A stretch of DNA of 64,000 nucleotides, taken from Aphrophora alni (taxonomy: Eukaryota; Arthropoda; Insecta; Hemiptera; Aphrophoridae). Position numbers and translations under genes: made by a program. This document shows positions 1-11,485 of the stretch, piece after piece (the first letter of the stretch is position 1; every line of letters begins with the position of its first letter). The notes below the pieces were generated by a model. It ran no database searches, had not been told where the DNA came from, and was given only the letters and a program-made list of their open reading frames with translations. The stretch covers positions 118,115,362 through 118,179,361 of the forward strand of contig OY740765.1 of the NCBI GenBank assembly GCA_963513935.1, in the 5' to 3' direction.

Positions 1-1440
1 TTTTGAGAGTTGAAAAACATCTTTCTGCTTCAGAACTCATCATAGGTACAGTGATTACAATTTCTAAAAGTTTAATAACTTCACTGAAAGTGTCATTCAT
101 GTAAGTCACATTTCTTGAGGAAACTAAACAAACTAACTGCACCTGACATTGCCCTAAACTCCTGTGCACTATAGATGGTTTCAAGTTATATTCTAAGCTT
201 TTTTAAATTCAGACATTTATAATCCTCACAAACAGCTCTTAAAGCTTTTTCTGGGAACCTGAGGCAAAGTCAGAAAATTTATTAGCTATACATAAAGTTG
301 CTCCTGCAAGATGTCCAGAGAATTTAAATCTGTCTTTGGTTTGGGTTAAAATCGTGTCACACACTTCTTTCACTTGTCTTTTCAATTCATTTTTGTCAAT
401 CTTTCTTCTTTTTGAAGAGCTTTCTTCTTGATTTTTATCTTCAGACTCTTCCTCCATAGAGTTTCTAATTTTTGAAATGTTTTCTTCAAACATATGACCT
501 CTCTTTGTAACAGTTGGATCATTTTCCACTTTTTGTAAATTTCCAAAAAAAAAACAAGTCAACACATGACATGATCTTGCGAAAAAATTAAAGCCAAAAT
601 ATAAAGGTAGAATTCTGTAACATTATTAGATGACCTGATGCCTGAGTATGGTCTCCATATATTTGATTTGATTAAATCCTGCCTGTGATCATGAATCAGT
701 TACACTTCTTGATTGAAAATTACACCTGGTTTGAGTCGATCTAGGCAATAGTTTTTTAACTACTTCATCCAGGATTGATGTCCTTTTTGGTCTTGTCGAA
801 AATAATGTACATAGTCCCTGAACATTTGCAAAGAAAATTCAACATCTCTATCTACAGATGCTGATCGCATCATTACTAAATTGAGCTGATGTGCATGACA
901 GTGAATGTATTGTGCATCAAGGGTATGTTTTCTGAACTACAACCTTGACACCAATAGAAACACCAGCCATTATTGAAACGCCATCATATGTTTGGGCTAT
1001 AAGTTTGTGCGGAGTTTCATCAAGTTTTTGTTATGACAGTTCATTTAATATACATGATGATAATGATGCTGCATCATGATTTGAAGGATTTAAAAATGTC
1101 CAAAATCTTTACTGGTTTGTTTCTGACCATGTACCTATAAATTATAGCCATTTGGAACACATTAGATACATCACTTGTTTCATCAGCAATTACAGCTACA
1201 AAGTTTGTTTCTTTGATCTCCTGTATATTTTTTTCTTAACAGACCTCTAACATAATTTGCAAAAATTCATTTTGGATGGTTTTAGTTGTCCCCTTGAACA
1301 CTTGCACTGTCTAGATTTGTCTTTAGAACTGCATATAATTCAGCACTGATATTAATCAACCCTTTAAACACACCAGGATTACTTGACTCATTTCTCTCAT
1401 CGTGACTTCTTTCTTAATACTAATTCAAATGCACCACAAA
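1..1440 (-). pseudogene. Decayed hAT-type (ZMYM1-like) transposase
   Basis: Read on the minus strand, this stretch encodes pieces of a ZMYM1-like/hAT-superfamily transposase. Visible in order are a TTF/DUF4371-type segment with the phrase ADETSDVSN (near 1147-1195), then TYDGVSIMAGVS (about 940-1000), the hAT hallmark HCHAHQLNLVMM (about 868-905), and finally an open stretch of 108 codons (239-565) with a charged KRRK patch and KDRFKFSGHLAGATLC. The order matches the family. The copy is broken by stops and frameshifts, and the N-terminal zinc finger and C-terminal dimerisation region are not seen; the element may continue left of the window. It lies 5' of the CARNMT1 exons, probably in an intron or upstream of that gene. 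An old immobile copy is the simplest reading. No terminal inverted repeat was found. Confidence 0.75.
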
Positions 1441-1585
1441 ATCGAACGCAATTTATAATAATACTTAATACATTTCTATTTTATTTTACCAGTTCATTAT
1501 GTGCTACAATGTTCATCCTATAGACACTATTTAATTGTTCTGCTACATTAGTTGTCCCAAAAAAGGCTAATTGTAAGCTACTTTG

Positions 1586-2995
1586 TATGTGTGTAGGTGT
1601 ATGTAAATGAATAAGTTTCATATTAATATAAGTTTATAACAATCTTGGATTATAACTTACACAACTCCTCTCCTTTCTGTGTAAGTATGTGTAAGTGAAT
1701 AAGTTTCATATTAATATAAGTTTATAATAATCTTGGATTATAACTTACACAACTCCTCTCCTTTCTGTGTAGGTGTGTGTAAGTGAATAAGTTTCATATT
1801 AATATAAGTTTATAACAATCTTGGATTATAACTTACACAACTCCTCTCCTTTCTGTGTAGGTGTGTGTAAGTGAATAAGTTTCATATTAATATAAGTTTA
1901 TAATAATCTTGGATTATAACTTACACAACTCCTCTCCTTTCTGTGTAGGTGTGTGTAAGTGAATAAGTTTCATATTAATATAAGTTTATAATAATCTTGG
2001 ATTATAACTTACACAACTCCTCTCCTTTCTGTGTAGGTGTGCGTAAGTGAATAAGTTTCATATTAATATAAGTTTATAATAATCTTGGATTATAACTTAC
2101 ACAACTCCTCTCCTTTCTGTGTAGGTGTGTGTAAGTGAATAAGTTTCATATTAATATAAGTTTATAACAATCTTGGATTATAACTTACACAACTCCTCTC
2201 CTTTCTGTGTAGGTGTGTGTAAGTGAATAAGTTTCATATTAATATAAGTTTATAATAATCTTGGATTATAACTTACACAACTCCTCTCCTTTCTGTGTAG
2301 GTGTGTGTAAGTGAATAAGTTTCATATTAATATAAGTTTATAATAATCTTGGATTATAACTTACACAACTCCTCTCCTTTCTGTGTAGGTGTGTGTAAGT
2401 GAATAAGTTTCATATTAATATAAGTTTATAATAATCTTGGATTATAACTTACACAACTCCTCTCCTTTCTGTGTAGGTGTGTGTAAGTGAATAAGTTTCA
2501 TATTAATATAAGTTTATAATAATCTTGGATTATAACTTACACAACTCCTCTCCTTTCTGTTTAGGTGTGTGTAAGTGAATAAGTTTCATATTAATATAAG
2601 TTTATAACAGTCTTGGATTATAACTTACACAACTCCTCTCCTTTCTGTGTAGGTGTGTGTAAGTGAATAAGTTTCATATTAATATAAGTTTATAATAATC
2701 TTGGATTATAACTTACACAACTCCTCTCCTTTCTGTGTAGGTGTGTGTAAGTGAATAAGTTTCATATTAATATAAGTTTATAACAGTCTTGGATTATAAC
2801 TTACACAACTCCTCTCCTTTCTGTGTAGGTGTGTGTAAGTGAATAAGTTTCATATTAATATAAGTTTATAATAATCTTGGATTATAACTTACACAACTCC
2901 TCTCCTTTCTGTGTAGGTATGTGTAAGTGAATAAGTTTAAGATTAATATAAGTTTATAACAATCTTGGATTATAACTTACATACACCTACACATA
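1586..2995. repeat. 88-bp tandem array (16 copies) bounded by inverted repeats
   Basis: Sixteen head-to-tail copies of an 88-bp unit. The landmark ATAAGTTTCA recurs at 1611, 1699, 1787 and every 88 bp to 2931, where it is slightly altered. Copies are nearly identical; variants fall at a few sites (ATAATAATC, ATAACAATC or ATAACAGTC). Each unit can fold: GTGTAAG near its start pairs with CTTACAC near its end, and an inner AAGTTTATAAT pairs with ATTATAACTT. The array is bracketed by TATGTGTGTAGGTGTATGTAA at 1586-1606 and its near reverse complement at 2977-2995, differing by one GT dinucleotide. This suggests that a small palindromic transposon was expanded internally into a satellite. Confidence 0.93.
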
Positions 2996-4123
2996 GGCAA
3001 TACAGAAGTTGGGAATACGTATTAGCACAGCTAGGTGTGTAATATATCTGTAATAACCATAATGTGTTTGATGATTCATTAACTTTAAGAAATAGACGGA
3101 CAGACAAAGTCAAGTGTGGAGCGTACAGCAATTCCACTGTATATTATATAGTACAAAACTGCTGTGTTTACATTATTATATGTATACAAATAAAGAACAG
3201 TAATAAGATATCCAGGAAAAAGAGATTAGTATATATTAATAAATAAGTGAACAGTAGTACTAATAATATGTAATAACATTATGTAAAAAAATAAATAAAT
3301 AAAAATAAATAAATAAAATAATAAAAAAACAGTGGGGGAGAAGAGAAAAGATAATAATAAAATAGATTTTAAAAATTATGTTTAGTCTAAACATAGACAA
3401 CGGACAAAGGGTTGGATAAGCAAACATTGAATGTCAATATGATACAGTCAAAACGTTGTAGTAAACAAAGTTTAATTTTGATATCAATAATCTCCATCTA
3501 TTGTCCAACAACAAATAATGTCCATCTATTGTCCACACATTCCATAGACCGAACGTTTCCACAGCTTTTTTCTATAAAGAAAGTCAATGTTATATAGATA
3601 TGAGTATGGTGGTGGAGTGAAAATGTGGGGGAACGTGAGTGTCAGTTTTTAACATCAACATTTTTATTATCCAGTGGAAGTTTACAAAAATAACCCAGTA
3701 CAAAAACTATCAATATGAACAGGGAAGCAGAGAAACGGGGGGGGGGGGGGTAAATATTTTTTGTTCCATTACTATAGGAATCCAAAACTGTTTAGATGTC
3801 CGTTTCCTCATAACAGTTTATATTACAATTCTGTAGTTTCATTGGCTATACTTGTTATGTATATAATCAGTGACAGTTAAAAAAAATAAGCCAAACACAA
3901 TTTATATCATATGCTGGGAGGTCAGGAGAAATAAGGGGGTAAAATTCATTCAAGTATTATCGTTTATCATTGGCATTTTTGGTTCCAATACTATGTGGTA
4001 TCGGCTTAGCGCTAATAATTTTCATTTTCAATCTATCCAACTACTGTTTTGATATTGCTGTTGTTTTGAACATTTATGATTTCTTTTAGTTTGTTTGAAT
4101 CCAGCTTAAATTTGATTTTTCAG
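2996..4123. other. AT-rich non-coding sequence, probable CARNMT1 intron
   Basis: No coding homology recognised; the short open stretches here lack any family signature. It holds an A/T simple-sequence patch (about 3285-3330), a G run of about 12 at 3738-3749, and a pyrimidine-rich 3' splice acceptor TTTTTCAG ending at 4123 that leads into the CARNMT1 exon. Confidence 0.6.
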
Positions 4124-4235
4124 ATTTACAAGGATGATGAAGAAAAATGGGATTGTGTAGCCACTTGTTTCTTCATTGACTGTGCTTCAAACATAGTGGC
4201 ATTCGTTGAAGCAATATACAAAATCTTAAAACCTG
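4124..4235 (+). CDS. CARNMT1: CARNMT1 exon (carnosine N-methyltransferase), internal
   Basis: An internal exon of 112 bp encoding 37 residues plus one base. It carries WDCVATCFFIDCASNIV and ends in YKILKP, the conserved core of the N2227/UPF0586 family of carnosine N-methyltransferases. These enzymes transfer a methyl group from S-adenosylmethionine to carnosine, giving anserine. The acceptor CAG ends at 4123 (phase 0) and the donor GTAAGT begins at 4236 (phase 1). The split Gly codon is completed by the next exon at 17954, giving the [11 protein letters not shown] signature. The SAM-binding region lies in earlier exons, outside the window or not recognised. The following intron is 13.7 kb. 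Gene identity is supported by three collinear exons with matching phases. Confidence 0.93.
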
Positions 4236-5745
4236 GTAAGTTCTAAGTTGTAATGATACAGTTATGTGAAATGGAGATATAGTAGGTTATAGGCCTACTA
4301 TGGAATAAAAACTGAAATAGGGTAGAAAAATAATACTATATATTGCTACAGTCGGAGAGGGGGGATATTTTGGAAGACACGACTGGGCTCCAAAGATGTA
4401 CAGATTTTAAAACAGGAAAAGAAATTTTTTTAAGACTCACCCAGCTCTCAGATGGTTCCTAAAAGGTCCATTTGACACTGAAATACATGGTTTCATACAC
4501 AAATACAGAAATCAAAATAGAATTAACTGAAAGAATAGGTTTATAAAAGAAAATGAATTAAGTTTTATAAAAATATAAAAAAAGAAATGTTGGCCAACTT
4601 AAAAAAAACTTATGGGTTAATTATAATTTAAAAAACAAATTTTACACAATTTCTAATTTAGGGCCGAAAAGATTGCATGCTATCCCACCCAAAGGAAAAA
4701 AAAACAAAAGATTAATACACAAGTTACAATAAACAGCTTAGCAAGCGGGTAGGTATTGTATTCTCTCATGCTAACTGATATTTTAGATGTATACTTAAAC
4801 CAGATTAAATCTGTTGAATAAAGAACACAAAACTGTCTCAATTGATGTAGTTCAAACATAAAATTAAACTTTTATTTATAACACAGATTTTATGGTCATA
4901 TTATTTAAGTTGGACTAACCTTCTAGCATGTTAAAACAAAACTTAGCTACAGACTTAGACAAGCAAAAACCGTGCTCTTATAATCTTTTTTACTCAAGTT
5001 TTTATGTGCAAAATAATTTATTTAAAACAGATTAATTATTTTAAATATTGTCAAATAAAATATAAAGTATGGATTTTTTAATTTTATTACTAACTTTTTT
5101 TTTTTTTATATATAATAAATTAGTTGCTGAACTTACTATTGAAAGAGAATGAATTTACTTAAGGATCACAAAATAGTTTAGATATTCTAATCTAACTTTA
5201 ATTGACACATATAACATGAGATAAAATTTATGGCAGCATTTTAAGAATTCATCTGAAAGCAAAACATGTAGGTGTTAAAATATGTAATTATCGTTACCTA
5301 GACAAGTTGAAGCCATAGTAGCTTAAACTATTCTAACGAGCTCATTCTAGCAATTTATCTCGTTACTGTGAACGCACATGGTTTTACAAAATTTTCTTTT
5401 AAAATCACTTTTAAGCACTGAAAGTATTTAACGAAACTATTACAGAATTTTTATTTTTTTTATAGTCGTTTCTTGAAATGTATGTTGAACATTTTTATGT
5501 TGCACTGGAACAGCTGTGTCTTATCAAGAGAAAATTTTTGTCTTAAGTGACTGTGTATTCTGTTGCAAGGTACGGCGATCCGTACTGCGCATGCACCGTG
5601 TATGCCTACCTTTTTTAAACACTAGGTGCTGTTGGTTGGAGTTAAGCTTGAATTTTACCGATGATTGCAGTTTTAATTTTGTCAATATGAAATAACATTT
5701 AAACGTTACAATATTCAAGTTATATATATATATATAATTTTTATG
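4236..5745 (+). other. CARNMT1 intron, first 1.5 kb
   Basis: AT-rich intronic sequence with homopolymer patches (for example a T run near 5095-5110). No transposon or coding signature recognised up to the pogo-type element at 5748. Confidence 0.6.
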
Positions 5746-5747
5746 TA

Positions 5748-6435
5748 CAGTAGAGTCCCGCAAACTCAGCGTAATGTGGACCGGAAGTGTGCCGAGTTTG
5801 TGAAATGCCGGGTTATCGGGAATAAGGGCAAAAAATAAATTGTAATTGAAACACCAAAGCAGCGGTGATATCAAACGACTTTGTCGATAGCGGTATCCCA
5901 TTGTCGGCGGCGTAAAAACACTGCGGCACCAAAGCGGCGGCGATATCAAACGACTTTGTCGATAGCGGTATCCCATTGTCGGCGACGTAAAAACACCGCA
6001 GCATTAGCACCCGTCGATATAGCAGACATACACCTGCAAAAACGTTTGATGGGCCGCTTTTTTTCCACAAATCAATTTAGTATACATTATGGAAAATATA
6101 ACATTTCTTTTCAGTTAACTTTGACAGGTACGCACAGTATATACAGTAAATAAAAATGAGCGAGTTACGAAAACGGAAGCGTGTGTTGCTTTTGTTTCAG
6201 ACGCGGTTAAATGTGTTAAAAAGACTTGACAGAGGGGAATATGTAAAAAAGCTTTGTGACGAGTTTAACGTGAGAAAAGTACCATCAACGATTCGAGCGA
6301 TCGAAGTTAATGCCCGCTTTGGGATCTGCCGAACTTTTATAAACATCGCTGTTTTTAGAAATTTTTTTTTTCCCGTCGGGTTCGCCGAGTAATCCGGACT
6401 GCCGGGTTATCGAGTGCCGAGTTTGCGAGACTCTA

Positions 6436-6438
<3 letters not shown>
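5748..6438 (+). mobile_element. Tigger/pogo-type deletion derivative with TA target duplication
   Basis: A 691-bp element flanked by TA (5746-5747 and 6439-6440). The 5' end CAGTAGAGTCCCGCAAACTC and the 3' end read in reverse (CAGTAGAGTCTCGCAAACTC) are near-perfect inverted repeats. They belong to the pogo/Tigger type, which starts with CAG and inserts at TA. Inside is a 75-bp tandem duplication (about 5853-6002) and the start of a transposase reading frame at 6156. The body of the transposase is deleted, so the element is non-autonomous. It lies in the first large CARNMT1 intron. Confidence 0.9.
6156..6392 (+). pseudogene. N-terminal HTH stub of a pogo/CENP-B-like transposase
   Basis: An open frame of 78 codons. 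Its first ~45 residues (MSELRKRKRVLL, then RLNVLKRLDRGE and VKKLCDEFNV) match the CENP-B-type helix-turn-helix that binds element ends in pogo/Tigger transposases. After residue ~42 the sequence jumps abruptly to unrelated residues running into the 3' terminal repeat; this is the internal deletion junction, and no DDE catalytic domain is present. A defective DNA-binding fragment is the best description. Whether it is expressed is unknown. Confidence 0.8.
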
Positions 6439-6485
<47 letters not shown>

Positions 6486-6497
6486 CTATGCATAGGC

Positions 6498-6532
<35 letters not shown>
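6439..6532. repeat. (TA)n microsatellites
   Basis: Two TA runs, about 6439-6478 and 6500-6532, separated by 21 bp. The first grows directly out of the TA target duplication of the pogo-type element. Confidence 0.95.
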
Positions 6533-6537
<5 letters not shown>

Positions 6538-6777
6538 ATTTATACAGTATTTTAGAATTCACCTGCCAAATACCTGCATGGAGCGTCCTCACAATTAAAC
6601 TTATAGACCAAAATACTAATAATATGGTATTTATTTTCTGCATAGAAGACATATATATAATTTCAATCATATAATTAGTTTTTTAGTTTGGTGGAATATA
6701 CCTGCTAAATATTTTCACAAAGCGTTCTCACAATTTAGCATAGAAGGCATATAATTTCAATCATGTGATTTGTTTAA
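6533..6777. repeat. Degenerate minisatellite, left part
   Basis: Irregular repeat copies marked by CCTGCCAAATACCT or CCTGCTAAATATTT followed by CGTCCTCACAATT-like sequence (copies at 6562 and 6701) and by CATAGAAGACATATA-like spacers. The array resumes at 8540 after the TTAA element that interrupts it. Spacing varies between about 90 and 140 bp. Confidence 0.75.
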
Positions 6778-8535
6778 CCCTCCAAGTGTCGTATGTTAAT
6801 TGGGTCTTAAAATTCTTCGTTCGTTTAAAAATTAATAAAATATATTATTTTTATACAAAACCTAACTTATAAGACATCATTTTTCTCAGAAAGATGCATA
6901 GAATTCATCTATGTAATAAAAAAAATAAAATTTGAAACGGTTTTGGAGTAAATATGTTACATGTCAAAAACGAAGTTATCATTTTTCAGGAAAAACCTGT
7001 ATCATCCAAAATCAAAAGCTTACCACATTTTTCTAAGATATACAAAAGTTTTGTGTAATATTTTTGAATATATTTAGAAAAGGAAAAAAAATTGTTACAT
7101 TTTCAAAATTTAAAAAAATATTTTACGAAAAATGTTAATTTCGTCATTTTATTTTCAAAAATTCACTAAAAATAGTAATATATATTTTATACAGAACTTC
7201 TATATATCATTATATTCATAAAGGTGCATAGAATGTAGGTGTGTAGTGAAAAAAAAATGTTAGATGTATCACATTTGGAGTTTTTTGGTCAAATACCAAA
7301 AAATCGAAGAATAAAAAGTGAATAATTTCACAGAAATCGTTAATTACACCATACAAATAGATTGTTTTGATTATTTTCAACATTTACTAGAGATTTGTAA
7401 TATATTTGTGAATATATTTAGGGGAAAAAAATTATAATTTGTTACATTTTCAAAATAAAAATAAAGATTTTCCCTAAAAAGTGATACTCTGACGTTTGAG
7501 GTTAGGTTGGACACCTCGACAATTTAGGTGTAATTAGTAACTTTCTTAAGCTAGGCCTAAGACAAAATCACTAGATGTCATAAAACAATAAACTTTATAA
7601 AGAATAACACACATATACACTTGTATTATGCAAATAAAACACTAAATATAAGAAAATTTGCATATAGGCTACACTTTCAATATTCATCTAGGTTATCTCA
7701 AATATAAACTCTTCACAAACTAGAAATTCACTCAAAAACATAAACTTTAGAAATAAAAACACATATATTGTAACTTGTATACACAATTTATATACAATTT
7801 GTATACACAAACCTTCAAAATAACAGAAATAATAAAAATATTACACAAATGCCACGCCCTTTTGCGTGTATTTTATTTCACGACTTCTCGGAAAATAGCC
7901 GACATTTAGTCTTGAAAATGAGCAACTGAAATAACTGTACGGTATGTCAAGTGGTACCAACTTGAAGAATGAAATGTCATCTACAACATACTATCAAAAT
8001 CGAAACATAAAAATAAAAATGAAAAATCGATTATGCCATTTCGTTAACTGCACCGAATGCCAAATGAATTTCATCTTGTCAAGTTTCTTGTATGGTCAAG
8101 TAGAAACATCTCTGGATCTGTGAGACGCAGAAAAATATGTAATCTAAGGTTGGAAAGAGAAAGATGTGATCTTTAGAACAGTGTTTTGGTCAACCCGTTT
8201 GACAGATAAATAGAGTTGTAATCATATGGGGAAAAATGGCGTCGCGTTTACGAAAAGTCGCAGAGTTGAAATTTACGATTTTACGCATCAAAAATATGCG
8301 AAGTTCACCAATTTTTGGAATATTATTTATAACGTTTTGTGGTATTTTTTTTTGCATGATTATGCATCTACGGAACATTAGCTTTCCAACGGTATTTTAT
8401 TTATTGCGATAGGACAATTTTAAGTGGGCGTAATGTTGAATTGCAAAATACGTGTTTTATCATTGGTGAAGTGAGCCATGACTAATGTCGCTACCCGGTT
8501 TTTAGGCAAAACCGGGTCGCCTACGCGTTCGAGGG
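6778..8535 (+). mobile_element. TTAA-flanked CCCT family, copy A (1,758 bp)
   Basis: Flanked by TTAA on both sides (6774-6777, 8536-8539). It starts CCCTCCAAGTG and ends in the complement CCCTCGAACGCG. TTAA target sites with CCCT termini are typical of the piggyBac superfamily, but no transposase is encoded. The interior is made of degenerate ~340-bp sub-repeats marked by TTTCTCAGAAAGATGCATAG-like phrases. The last ~350 bp (from about 8180), including TTTGCATGA and GCTTTCCAACGG, is shared with copies B and C. Just inside the 3' end CCCGGTTTT and AAAACCGGG can pair. Probably non-autonomous. Confidence 0.88.
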
Positions 8536-8539
8536 TTAA

Positions 8540-8730
8540 ACTTGGTGTCATACACCTGCCAAATACCTTCACGAACCGTCCTCACAATTAAACTTTAAAA
8601 TCAAAACACTAAAAATATTGCATTTTTTCTACACAGAAGACATATAATTTGTTTTAATTTAGTACAATACTCCTGCCAAATACCTGTACAAAGTACTCTC
8701 ATGAGTATACCTTTAAACAAAACTTAATAT
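8540..8730. repeat. Degenerate minisatellite, right part
   Basis: Continuation of the array at 6533-6777. Further copies of the CCTGCCAAATACC landmark lie at 8555 and 8672. It is separated from the left part only by the TTAA element. Confidence 0.75.
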
Positions 8731-8879
8731 TTATATATTTAAAATAACGGATGTTTTAAAAAGGATGCAATCCTATTTTTGATGACATGAATTTATTACT
8801 TTAAAAAATTAATATGACATATAAATATACATTATTCAATTTACCTTTAATCTTTTATAATAAATGTTCAATATGACTT

Positions 8880-9660
8880 CCTTTGTTTGCAATGCAGTTT
8901 CGAACATGTTTCATAAAATTTGCAGCCACTTTTCATTGTTTATGCTCAATAATATTTAAAATCTCACTTTCAATGTTATCCTTCAATTCATCAAGTGTAT
9001 TGTTTTGAAAAACCTTACTTTTTAAATACTCTCAAAGGAAAAAGTCTGCAGGCGTAAGATCTGGGGATCTTGGAGCACAATCCTTTTGATATCACACAAT
9101 GGCCAAAAAAATCCTGTAACATACCCAGCGTTTCATTAGAAGTATTACATGTTGCATTATCCTGCTGGAACTAGCAATATCGTTTCTGTATATCTAACAA
9201 GGCTATAAATTGTTCAATTAATTTGCGATAAACCACACCATTTACAGATTTGTAAAAAAATAAAGGCCCTATAACATGACACCGGAAGATCGCACACCAA
9301 ACACCAATTCGTGAAATGAGTGAAGATTTTCAGCACTCCATATTCTGCAGTTTTGGTTGTTAATGTAACCATCCAAGTGAAACCATGCCTCGTCACTAAA
9401 AAGAACATGATCACACATTTCAATACCCTTGTCATTTACAAGAAAACGCATACAACGACAATACTGTAGACGTTTACCGTGGTCAACTTCTTCCAGTTCA
9501 TGAAAGACACCGATGCGGTAAGCACACAGTTTAAATTTTTACCTATGTGTAATTCATACCTTCTTAAACTTCGGGTTGTGTCCTTTTTGAAACACCCGTT
9601 ACATTCACCAAGCATTTGCACCTTTTAAACAAAATTGCTCTAAACAGGGTTTAACAAATA
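8880..9660 (-). pseudogene. Decayed Tc1/mariner-superfamily (IS630-like) transposase
   Basis: On the minus strand, frames between about 9620 and 8880 piece together the C-terminal two thirds of a mariner-like DDE transposase. Best preserved are FSDEAWFHLDGYINNQN with the DE of the second catalytic region (9269-9451), and farther on FQQDNATCNTSNETLGML (near 9170-9100), where the DNAT phrase holds a catalytic Asp. Several frameshifts and stops separate these blocks. No terminal repeats were located. It lies in the CARNMT1 intron and is inactive. Confidence 0.8.
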
Positions 9661-9935
9661 TTCAAGATACTTGTGGACTAAAAATTATATAACAAATATA
9701 CAGATGAAGTGTTTAGAGGAAATTTAACAGTATGCTAAAGCGTTAGTCCTTCATTAACCAAATTTGCAAGAAGTTGTAAACTTAAAAGATTTATATCTTT
9801 CATTAGATAAAAATTTTAGAAAACAGTACAAATTTTATTTTTTAACGGCTAAATGTATATTTCGTATTACTAGTAGGGCCTACATATACGTTTGTACTGT
9901 ATATAGAACTATTAATTTATTATTCAATATTAGTT

Positions 9936-10568
9936 TTATTGACAAATAGTATTTGTATAAAACAGGTCATATATACACATTACAACACATTGAGACAATA
10001 CATACAAAAAATCACAAATACAATTAAAGAGCAAGCAGATTAAAAAATAGAGAAAAATATACAATAATTGACACAGTACACATAAATATGTTACTGTATA
10101 GTCAGGATAAAACATATTGCAAAAGAAAAAGAGATCACATTCATCATGAAATAGTACGATCATGATGCATAAACTCATCCACCGAGTAAAAGGATCCAGA
10201 CAGTAGAAATTGTCTAAGACTATTTTTAAAAATCCTGTAGTTTGGTAAATTTTGAATGCTTTTAGGAAGCTCTTTCATGAACTTTGCACCAGCTTATGAT
10301 GGGCTTTGAGGGAAGTTTAGTGTATAAATTTAACCTGTACTGTTTGACACGATATTCATAAGCTTGCCTGATGTTGTAGTTGTGTTTATCCATATTTTGG
10401 ACATGATCACACTTGAATTTAAAGACAAAGAACACTTCAAGTATATAAATACACAGAAGTGTAAGTACTCCGAATTTTTTGAAATAGTTTTTACAACTTT
10501 GGAAGGGATGTCACCCCACTACTGCGTAGTGTAGGGAAGAGTCCTCTCTGCTGATGGAAGTTTGCATT
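9936..10568 (-). pseudogene. Non-LTR retrotransposon 3' end, minus-strand copy
   Basis: Minus-strand sequence encodes the C-terminal tail of a non-LTR reverse-transcriptase polyprotein: RQAYEYRVKQYRLNLYTKLP, then a KSIQNLPNYRIFK-like block, then SGSFYSVDEFMHHD. It is the near reverse complement of 11709-12225, so the two copies form a large inverted repeat. Stops and frameshifts are present. The RT core is absent, consistent with 5' truncation. Confidence 0.75.
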
Positions 10569-10586
10569 ACCTTGCTCTCTGTCATT

Positions 10587-11480
10587 TTATTTAAAATTTA
10601 TATTTTTGTCATACAAAATAATTACAAGATATAATAATAATTCATGTTCCAATTTAGGGTGTAACATACCTCCCCCCCCCCCAATTGGGACATGAATGAA
10701 TGTTTTCTTCCAAGTGATTGTCTGTGTTGTCTTGCATATTATGGTCCCTTGCTTGTATCGTATGACTTCATGGATGCTATCCACAGGTGTTGGTGCTCTG
10801 TATTTCCATTTGTGTGGTGTTTGGTTCCCTTGGCTCTTTCTCTTAGGTTTGGGTATGTAAGTAGACATATTTGCCTCTCCGCCATGCACGTAGGGTGGAT
10901 GCACAATGGGAGACACAGGCCGTGTCGTTGGGAATATGGTTAGTTTCCAAATCTCACGTAGGGGTGCGTCTCTTACCTTGGTGGTCGGAACTCGGTTCAA
11001 GTTGTTGTTCCTAATTTTCCCCATATCGTAATGTATATATTTTTTTCTTTTAACCTGTTGAATCCCACCGACGCGGCCGCGCGTCTGTGCACTAGCCCCG
11101 CTACCAGCCCAGTACCGTCCGTGGTACAGTTTGAACTTACCGCGCTTTCTAAATCAATTTGATAATAACCTGTTCAACCTATAATCGGTCGGGTGGCCTC
11201 ATTATTCATCCAAATTTAGTTGTATATTTACTTTGGTCATTTGTTTGTTTTTCATTATTGATCGCCAACTGGCATAATGAGGGCAGATTAGTTTTTTTTC
11301 ATCCTTAGGAGATAAGCAGCTTTTACTCTGTCTATCAAAACTTGCACATGACAATTAGGAAGTTGCAGATGCATTGTTTTGTCATCCTTTTCAATGACCT
11401 TATGTGACCCAGTGTATGGACTTTGTAGTGCTCTCTGTACTATGTCATCTCGTTAGAAGAACTCCTAGCTAAGTCTTTGT
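10587..11480 (-). pseudogene. Gypsy-type LTR retrotransposon, 3' end of pol
   Basis: Minus-strand frames near 11470-11280 read DDIVQRALQSPYTG, then HKVIEKDDKTMHLQLPN and IDRVKAAYLL, the C-terminal GPF/Y-like module that follows the integrase core in Gypsy elements. A later open frame (10587-11024, 145 codons) is proline- and basic-rich and contains a GGGGG stretch, as at the tail of such polyproteins. Protease, RT and the integrase core are missing. It is sandwiched between the metalloproteinase-like fragment and the inverted non-LTR ends. Confidence 0.7.
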
Positions 11481-11485
11481 AAGAA

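Noticed and set aside
1611..2995. Regular direct repeats resembling a CRISPR array
   Set aside because: The whole 88-bp unit is conserved with no variable spacers, and the genome is eukaryotic; it is a satellite.
10692..10943. Cysteine-rich 83-codon plus-strand frame
   Set aside because: Antisense shadow of the Gypsy-derived minus-strand frame 10587-11024.
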